64,000 nt of DNA from Plazaster borealis. Lineage: Eukaryota; Echinodermata; Asteroidea; Forcipulatida; Labidiasteridae. How positions within the stretch are numbered: the stretch's first letter is position 1; each line of letters starts with the position of its first letter. Positions 39,946 through 64,000 of this stretch are shown here, one piece after another. Position numbers and translations under genes: made by a program. The notes below the pieces were generated by a model, which saw nothing but the letters and a program-made list of their open reading frames with translations, did no database searches and was not told the origin of the DNA. The stretch is taken from NCBI GenBank assembly GCA_021014325.1, contig CM037474.1, positions 397,001 through 461,000 on the forward strand. Reading direction: 5' to 3'.

Positions 39946-40194
39946 AAGAAATCCCACACTGATCTTTGAGAATCATGTTCTTTTGATTTGATACCGGTAT
40001 GTTACTAAAGTGCGTTGAACCAGAATTGTGCAAATAAATACACAAGCTTGTATACAACTATGAAACCATCCCTTGAAATTGCCGATTAATAATCTATCAC
40101 TCGTATATTATTATAATTGTTGGTAACTCCTCCCCCCCCCCCGTTTTTAAAATATTTTTTTTTTAACAAGTTAAACGATTGAGTCAGGCCCATG

Positions 40195-40240
40195 GGACCC
40201 GGGAATCCGGGTCAATTTTGACCAGGGAGTTTTTAGAGTG
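40195..40240. mobile_element. Fragment of CACTCTAAAAACTCCCGGGTCA element
   Basis: GGACCCGGGAATCCGGGTCA and GGGAGTTTTTAGAGTG match the right end of the small element at 58828-58893. The left end is not intact. Confidence 0.4.
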
Positions 40241-40385
40241 AACAACAACAACGACGACAACAAACCAAACCATGATAGCTTTATGAACAATGAATCTAGG
40301 TGGAATATGCAATTGATAACTCAGTCTATCTGGCACCATTTCCAGTCGGTATTTGGGGCAATTTTGTTTCGCATTAGCCTAATAA

Positions 40386-40462
40386 TGTACAATGATAGTG
40401 AAAGACCTATAGTTTCTGATAGTGACAGACCTAGTTTCTGATAGTGAAAGACCTAGTTTCCC
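40386..40462. repeat. Short tandem repeat, three units
   Basis: There are three copies of TGATAGTGAAAGACCTAGTTTC with small changes. Confidence 0.75.
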
Positions 40463-40854
40463 TTTGATCGGTTGGCATTGACATATTGCTTTTAGAAATT
40501 TGAATAATTGTAAGTTGACCTGGTTTGTGTGTTCTTGAACCATTGACAACTTGCCCATGGTTAATATTTCCAGGAAATGCCAGTGTTTTGACGTACAGTC
40601 ATCTAACTGAATGTATGGTATGGAAACTACTGACCGGAATGAGTACATTGGCGGTGACTTCCTCGTGTCAATGCATTCAGCCCGAGATGCAAATCTTTAA
40701 CGCGCGCTGAATGCATGAGTGACGTTAAGGCTTTTTGGCGATCTGCGAATCAGTAGGTCTAGAAGTTAAAACTTCAGACTAAACGTTGATGTTTTGGAAA
40801 TAAATTTGAACTGACTTGCAACACGTTCATACCTGCAGCTATTGTTAAACAAAA

Positions 40855-41130
40855 ACTCACCGGTTCCACGTTATGTCACCGGTTCCAGTTGAATGAGCTA
40901 AAACAATGATGAAAACCTTGATTGTCATTTAAGTCCTTATTGCATGATGTACTTACTTGAAACGTGGTCATCAAATATTGCTACTGACATCAGATTCATA
41001 TAAAAATATACAACTCTTAGGTATTTCATCGGTTCCAGTTGATCGAGCTAAAACAATAACAACCTTAATTGGTCATAACTCCTTATTGCTACGATGTACT
41101 GTCTAAAACTGAAATCAAATATTTCTACTG
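40855..41130. repeat. Tandem duplication of about 150 bp
   Basis: Two diverged copies share ATTTCATCGGTTCCAGTTG-like starts, GAGCTAAAACAAT, TCCTTATTGC, GATGTACT and TCTACTGACAT in the same order. Confidence 0.6.
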
Positions 41131-41809
41131 ACATTCAGATTTTTATGTATTTGTATGGGGCTACATGTAAGAATTTATTATTATTATGTTCTTCAACATT
41201 GTAGAACAAGGCCGGTCTCTTTTGAACGATGATCGAGTTATCGCCTTTATTTTTGAAGAACCGTACCACCTCTATAATTTGTGATGAACATTTTCTTTGA
41301 AGAAATTTTAAGATGCTTGTCAGCATATAATTCAGTAACACATGATTGTTTTTCTTCTTATGAAGTTCTGTATATTTCCCTCCATGTGTAACAGTGTAAC
41401 ATGTGTAACATGGTCACACTCTATATCATGCCATCATTTATTCCTCACCTAATAGGTGTCTTTTCCTAGTCGCCCCTCCCCCATCCTGAACCCTTTTGCC
41501 ACATTCCGAACTAAGTAGGCAGTGATCAAGTGCATACTTGATGTCCCCACCCCTTTCAACATCAGTTGAACAAAAGGATTGATTTGTTCTAATAGTCGTT
41601 GTCACTTCTATTGAGCGATCCGCAGCTCGCCGTGGCAGCTTTTGCTGTTCTAGTTTCTATAGCTGTATTGAAAAAAGCGTATGAGCTAAAACCTTAATAC
41701 AAATAATTTGTGATTTGCACTATTGCTGTCTGCTCATACATAAGGCAACTTTTCAAACTGATGAAACAAGCGTTTGAAAGGGGGCAGGAACGTACAGGAT
41801 TACGTATGT

Positions 41810-42287
41810 CTCGTCACCGACGCCACGAACTAGCACACTGTGTACAAAACCACTTTTATTTATGTTCAGTATTGTACTTGTGTAAACGAGGTTTACAGCT
41901 TTATTGTTTAATTACGATAATTAGGCATTGCAACTTTGCACCCAAACTTATAATTTTCGTCGCCACGAACTAACACCAAGGTTCAGTTTACCATTGCAAC
42001 ACGGCGCGCACCAGCCTCAACAAGTTTCCACGAACTGCGCGCGCGTTGACCTACATTAATTTGCACAACGGACACACACGCATTGGATACCACTTTGTAA
42101 AAAGCACCGTATATGAAGTTCAAAGCACCAAGTCTCCACTGTAAGAAAACTAGTTGAAATTACCCTGAAATTTTGTAGGAAAGCTTGATTTTAAAAAGCG
42201 TTCAACTTTAAACGCCGGTTTATTCGATTGTACCTTTTACTGGTATCTAGGCCTACGTGTTTGTCAGTTCGTGGCGTCGCTGACGAT
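41810..42287. mobile_element. Inverted-repeat element with GACGCCACGAACT ends
   Basis: GTCACCGACGCCACGAACTA at the left pairs with CAGTTCGTGGCGTCGCTGAC at the right. A third GTCGCCACGAACTAACAC lies inside at about 41960. There is no ORF. Confidence 0.55.
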
Positions 42288-42788
42288 CAGTTACTTCTAC
42301 ATTAACATAAGAACAAGTTTATTCATTTATTTCGTATCCATTGGGGTCCCCCATACATCACTCTACGACAATGATTTATCATTAATATCACAACAACAAC
42401 CAATAAATTATACGTTCAACAGATCAATCAATCAATAATTCATTTCCTTTTAATCAATCAATAATACATGTAGCTATCTCCGTTACATCAGCTTTGGTCT
42501 CAGTTGGATAAACTAAAATATGGAAACGCTCGTTGCGACCTTCCAAAAACTGGACTAAGGGGCGTGGCTTGAGACAAAACAACAAACAAAACAGAAACCG
42601 ATCTTCACTGGCAGTGAAGTGGAAACAATACACAAAGTTATGGACCATCAAAATTAACTCTGATGACAACCTTGAAATGCGAGTGCGGGAATTCCACCTA
42701 ATTAATGTTAAAATTGCGTTCCAACCATGCAGTGCAGTGTTGAATGTTGCACACTTCAATTGGTTGATGGAGCACGCACAGGTCACAC

Positions 42789-43050
42789 TATACACCAATC
42801 CTTCACCGATCTTGAACTCTTGGTGGCAGCAGACAAACTGCGGTGGTACTGCGGTGGTACGACCTTGCCACTTATGTAACTATTATTTATAAACAACCAT
42901 TATTTACATATAACCATTTATAAATTAACTAGTGTAGCCCAGCCCTTAAGCCCATCGATAGGCAGCGCAGTACCACCCAGGTACCACCGCAGTAATGGAG
43001 GCGTTTCTGCTGCCACCAAGAGTTCAAGATCGGTGAAGGATTGGTGTATA
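42789..43050. mobile_element. TATACACCAATCCTTCACC hairpin element
   Basis: The inverted repeats are about 75 bp: TATACACCAATCCTTCACCG at the left and CGGTGAAGGATTGGTGTATA at the right, with GGTGGTACTGCGGTGGTAC inward. It has a TATA border on both sides. Confidence 0.8.
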
Positions 43051-43795
43051 AAGTAGTTCATTAAAATTCCTCCATAGTCCAATTAAAGCTGTTTGATGAA
43101 ATCCAATCAATCTAGAATGGACAGGAGCCACGGTCTGGTTGATCACCCCTCCTTGACGGCGGTTATGAAAACCCTGCATCGCTTACTAGGCTTTACCTGT
43201 AGATGAATGAGCGGGTATCATCAATGATGCATAGTACGGAGACATGCGGACTCCACCATGCACATTAAACTATCTTCATTTTGTTAAACTGCTCATGTAT
43301 TCGATATTTCCCGAGAGCTGAAAGTGATCCATCCATGAGTTAGCGGAGCAAAATGTCATGGACCATGGGGACTTTAAACCGACGGATACAAATTCTTGCT
43401 TTCAGCTACACTTCAATGACCCGGGACACCCAATGACAGATAAGTTAATTAACTCTTTCACCGGCCAACTTGACGGGGACTAAAACAATGGGAACAATGA
43501 TACTCTGCGATGATTTTCAAAGGAACGATACCTACCTAATAAAACATTTACCAAAAGTTGATGGAAAAGTCCCCAATTAGTATATGGACAAAGGTCTTTA
43601 ACCAATATTGTCATGCATATCCATCAGTTGTGTATAATTAAACATTACCATCTATGTGTAGTACATTTGTCCATACTTAGGAGAGTCTTGACCCGACGAC
43701 TGTTGGGCGTGTGTTAAGCAAATGTTAAGTATATAAAGTTAGGTAAACTTGACCTTTTTAAACAATGTTTGAGGATCAATACATTTCTTACAAAA

Positions 43796-43916
43796 TTACA
43801 TTCTAAGCAAAATTTTGCAGGAAATCAGCCATCAAAATTTTTCCATTACACATTATTTGGGTTAGAAACCTGTTTCTGCTTAGTATTTTGTTAAGCAGCT
43901 CAGAGTTATCGGTACC
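43796..43916. mobile_element. Degenerate copy of the GGGCCC/GCTTAGCAGCTC family
   Basis: CTAAGCAAAATTTTGCAGG and TTCTGCTTAGTATTTTGTTAAGCAGCTC are family words. The terminal GGGCCC is decayed. Confidence 0.4.
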
Positions 43917-44941
43917 CGGTTACAAGATAAAGGGTTTTGGGTATTGTACGAGTTTACATTGAGTTAAATATATTGGCCGCGTCTTAACTAATGGCTTCGG
44001 CAGTGGCTAAGACCGGAAAGTCGTAAATCTCCATTCGTCAACGTTTTGCAGCTAACGCCCATTAGGCGTAGCCAAAGTCGCTTGATTCCGACATGGCTCT
44101 TGAACACTGAGGGGCATATAGACCTTCAAGGGGCATATACATGCACATGTACGTAGACCTGCGCGTTTAAATAATCATTCTTGTTACCGATGTATAAGTG
44201 CAATTTGAACAGTTATTTGTTTATTTATTATGCGGGCTATCAATCATTATTCTGACTCTGAATACCTGTTCCATCTGTCTCGTTTCGGTATAATTTTATT
44301 GCCGTTTAGCAACTCTATGCAGCAGTGATAAAAGTTTACTATGATGAAGATTTAAATAATTCGATCCTATTTAAAAACCTATAGCTTTTTTTATAATAAT
44401 GTTGCATGACAGTGTCGTCAAAACAGCCACTTGTCGAGTTTATCTAGAACAAAAGAGCGACCAAGCTTCCAAATATTTGAACAATATTCCTCTCTCAGTG
44501 TTTGCAATAGATATCGGCATCTTCAAAATCCTTTTCATTTATTCTGGTGTGCGTTTTTTTCACATGTAAACCGAAGTCTTACAAAAAATATAAACAGGGG
44601 TAACACATTCGCGGTTGCAATCACAATGTGGGAAGCAATGGGGGTTCTTGGTTGACCACTAACAGTGACGTGTGTGTTTTCAGGTGGAGGATTCAGGATA
44701 TCAAATTATAAGTAAACTACATACAAGGGAAGCACACATGGAAATACATGCAATGACAGACCTTCTTCACACTATATCCAACAACAAAAGTTGGATAGTT
44801 AAGAACAAAATGAAAAACAAAGCCCCATATCATGTCTCATTTAAAATGTTTGCATAGCCCATAATATAAACAGGCCTAATTTCAATGCGAAACAAAAACC
44901 AACATCTAGTGATGCATATACCAGTTTACCCTAGATTTAAG

Positions 44942-45155
44942 GGTGAATTCCATAAAGCTGTTTACCAGTAAGCACATTTTAGTGCTGACTTTATGCAGAT
45001 AAACATGCGTTAGCAAAAGTGTATTTGATAAGCGATAAAAAAAAATTGACAGCACGTTTGCGCATTCAGAATGGTATTGTTGTGTCACTCATCAGAAAAA
45101 CCGCCGGCAAGCTAGCGTGTCTTTGCTTACGGCCGCGGCGGCAGTGGTTATGAAA
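44942..45155. mobile_element. Miniature element related to 8286-8500
   Basis: GTGAATTCCATAAAGCTGTT + TACCAGTAAGCAC at the left and CGCCGGCAAGCTAGCGTGTC + TTTGCTTACGGC toward the right parallel the copy at 8286-8500. It ends GGTTATGAAATAGACC, where the next element begins. Confidence 0.5.
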
Positions 45156-45577
45156 TAGACCCCTTGCATAACGCGAAACGCTACAAGACGCTGAGGTCAC
45201 GCGCACGTTTTTACGCACAAAGAACAGCTATCGTCGAATGATTTGCTTCGCTCGGCCCCAGCGGCCGGCCAGGGTCTATCCAGGACCGCTGGGATGGGCT
45301 GATCAGCTTGCACAGATTCTTGTTCAGGAAGTACGTCATGCGTGCAGTGCATAGCAGTGTGAGCGTGATGCATGATGGGACTGAGCATTTTCGGGATATA
45401 CCAATGAGCGTGCTTGATACGTTTGCCCATCCCAGCGCCTTTGGTTAAGGCAAGGCGCTGGAGACGAGCGAAATGGTTTGCCTCCTTTTCGCTCGGCCCC
45501 AGCGGCCGGCCAGGGTTCCTCCTTTGGCCTAAGTGAGGGCGCTTTTTGAGCGTGTGACGTCATATGCAAGGGGTCTA
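45156..45577. mobile_element. TAGACCCCTTGCATA inverted-repeat element, GC-rich
   Basis: The ends TAGACCCCTTGCATA and TATGCAAGGGGTCTA are inverted. The interior carries a direct duplication of GCTCGGCCCCAGCGGCCGGC (about 45250 and 45502). It is strongly GC-rich compared with its flanks. There is no ORF of known type. Confidence 0.75.
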
Positions 45578-46150
45578 TACACCAATCCAGGCGCGCAAGT
45601 GCTGGGGGCCGCCATGGGCGCCGCGCGCCACTGCTGCGGTGTACTAGTCTTGTGCCTAATTTTGTGCACAAAGACACGAGAAAATCGTTTCCCTTTTCAC
45701 TTTTTATGGAAATTTAATGTCTTCCTCGACAATCTATGAAATTTCTCTGACATGGCTGCATGATATGACGATTTACTACATTCTTGATAATTTTGTTTAA
45801 ATTAAGCACAGAGTAAAATACTGAAATTCTGACAAAATACTCTGCCGATGTCGACTATTATGCAGTTTCCGCGTCTTTTCCCCCTAACTCACCTAAGACA
45901 AGCACCGTTTACAAGATGATTCGGTTTCTATTTAGTTGCAAATATCTGTGGTCAGTGATCTACATTAGTATATCATGATGTCCTGGAAAGGAAATCGTGT
46001 AAGTCGTTGAGGAAAACATTTAATTTCCATAAAGAGTGAAAAGGAACATGATTTCTTCATGTCTTTGTGCACAAAACTAGGCGCATGTACACCGCAGCAG
46101 TGGCGCGCGGTGCTCAACACTTGCGCGCCCGGTGCGCGTCGGATTGGTCT
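45578..46150. mobile_element. Long-TIR element, about 170-bp arms
   Basis: The left arm CACCAATCCAGGCGCGCAAG ... GCACAAAGACACGAGAAAATC pairs with the right arm over roughly 170 bp (TTTCTTCATGTCTTTGTGCAC ... GGATTGG). It directly abuts the elements on both sides. Confidence 0.8.
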
Positions 46151-46194
46151 ATAGACTGTGCGAGTTTCGCGCGTATATTCGAACGTCCGGGACC

Positions 46195-46380
46195 AACCAT
46201 TGATCTAATACAGGGGTGCGTTTTGGCGGCGGTAACCAAAAACTGTTTCGGTTGTTGGTCGTTGGTTCTGCTGTTCAGACTGAACGATAACCGAGTTGTG
46301 AGCTCGGTTACCGTTTTGGTTATGACGTCAGAAACAATTATTGGTTACAGCCGCCAAAACGCACCCCAGATCAATGGTCC
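46195..46380. mobile_element. Nested foldback element
   Basis: The left arm has ACCATTGATCT, then GGGGTGCGTTTTGGCGGC. The right arm has GCCGCCAAAACGCACCCC, then AGATCAATGGT. It interrupts GGGACCA-TTGTGGTCCCAACC, which is continuous in copy 2. Confidence 0.75.
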
Positions 46381-46839
46381 CAACCATAATAATTGAGTTT
46401 TACATGTGCGCGATTCTGTTTCTTCAAATACTTAAATTTAGTTTAACGTCGTGTATGGCTATACAATTTATATCAGACTGTTGGAAAAGTTAAGTGAAAT
46501 ATGAAAAAGCCATGAAATATATGAAGTACAATAAATTTAACATCAACAAAGAAAACCCGAGGAAAGTAAGACTTGACATCCGTTACTGCCGGTTACTTGC
46601 AAGCAATTAAGAATTTTTCCCAAATGACGTTCATGTTATCATTAAACCAGATGTGGTGGTGTACAAATTGATTGGCGAATTGGGTTTCTGAAAAGTATCC
46701 TCTTCCCAAGTTTTAATTTTGTTTCAATTTTAATTTTAACAAATGTATCATTATTATACACATTTAAATGGTACTTATAACAAATTACCGGTATTCTATA
46801 GGTAATTTTATTTTGAATAACTAGAATCTAAAAAGAGAT

Positions 46840-46845
46840 TTTATT
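46840..46845 (-). promoter_or_regulatory. Candidate poly(A) signal for gene 2, inside a transposon
   Basis: TTTATT on the + strand reads AATAAA on the - strand, about 107 bp after the gene 2 stop; a second copy is at 46807-46812. Both lie within the inverted-repeat element at 46151-46915, so this element probably supplies the 3' UTR end. The position is seen; its use is inferred. Confidence 0.4.
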
Positions 46846-46951
46846 TCATAGAAATTTATACTCTTCTTACGAATTGTTTTCTCGTTTTCGATACGGGCGA
46901 GACTTGCACAGATAATATAATTATTGGGCCCAAAAGTGAACAAACGCCCAA

Positions 46952-63707
<16,756 letters not shown>

Positions 63708-64000
63708 CTGTATGATTGGGAGTTTAAAATGAAACAATGTGCAGCTTTAATATAATGCCCTCAAACTTGTTCTCCTTTATTTCTTGTGTCTCTTTTATCA
63801 TCCTTCACTTCTGTGAGTTTCATGTTATGATTTACCTGCTTGTCATCCTAGTTCATTGGTACATTTTATTTTTTATTTTTTGTTCCGTTCTCTATCTGTC
63901 CTGTATGATCTGTTTTAAGTTCGGTTAGTCCAACTTGTTGTTTTTTCAGGGCATTTCTGTACAAGACTTGTTGGTCCTTTGAATGCGCCTCCAAATTTGC

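Larger units (their letters stand above)
46151..46915. mobile_element. AATAGACTGTGCAAGTC element, copy 3, with nested hairpin
   Basis: The left end is ATAGACTGTGCGAGTTTCGC and the right end CGGGCGAGACTTGCACAG. Interior words are shared with 37169-37710 (GAAAACCCGA, TTTTATTTCATAGA). A second element is inserted at 46195-46380. It ends 37 bp from the gene 2 stop codon. Confidence 0.75.

Noticed and set aside
27495..46951. Kir6 channel gene between the ABCC genes
   Set aside because: I looked for GFG/GYG pore motifs and inward-rectifier sequence in the open frames and found none.
63708..64000. Search for the gene 2 match of the 41-bp gene 1 exon
   Set aside because: No FFTAGTP-like coding with splice sites was found on the - strand, so it presumably lies beyond the window.

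Overview
The window is metazoan genomic DNA. Genes are split by many GT-AG introns, the spacer is AT-rich, and short inverted-repeat transposons, tRNA-derived SINEs and minisatellites fill introns and intergenic space. The coding content and the families of miniature elements suggest a marine invertebrate deuterostome, most likely an echinoderm. That placement is inference; no species can be named.

Two genes dominate. Both encode full ABCC transporters of the sulfonylurea-receptor (ABCC8/9, SUR) type, and both are 5'-truncated by the window edges. Gene 1 lies on the + strand with 25 visible exons (496-27494, about 1084 codons including the distal part of TMD1, NBD1, TMD2 and NBD2). Gene 2 lies on the - strand with 24 visible exons (63707 down to 46952, about 1011 codons). 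They are arranged tail to tail. Almost every intron sits at the same place and phase, and many exon lengths match to the base, so they are paralogues from an inverted duplication. Most exons have diverged freely at silent sites, but the NBD2 signature/Walker B exon shares a 110-bp identical tract, which looks like gene conversion.

Between the two genes (27.5-46.9 kb) the only convincing gene is an intronless class A GPCR (34344-35567, +, 407 aa). It has DRY and NPxxY motifs but no Asp3.32 and no Trp6.48, so its ligand is unknown. A consensus CRE lies about 130 bp upstream of its ATG. No inward-rectifier K+ channel (the vertebrate SUR partner, Kir6) is visible in the window.

The rest is repeat-rich. 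It holds at least ten families of non-autonomous inverted-repeat elements, including a packed cluster at 45156-46915 that abuts the 3' end of gene 2 and supplies its only close poly(A) signals. It also holds several tRNA-derived SINEs, two LINE-like 3' tails, a 93-bp satellite array (about 20 units) in a gene 1 intron, and 40-bp and 23-bp minisatellites. Two of the minisatellites appear to have grown out of a SINE and a miniature transposon. All exon models were made by eye from splice sites, reading phase and family motifs.
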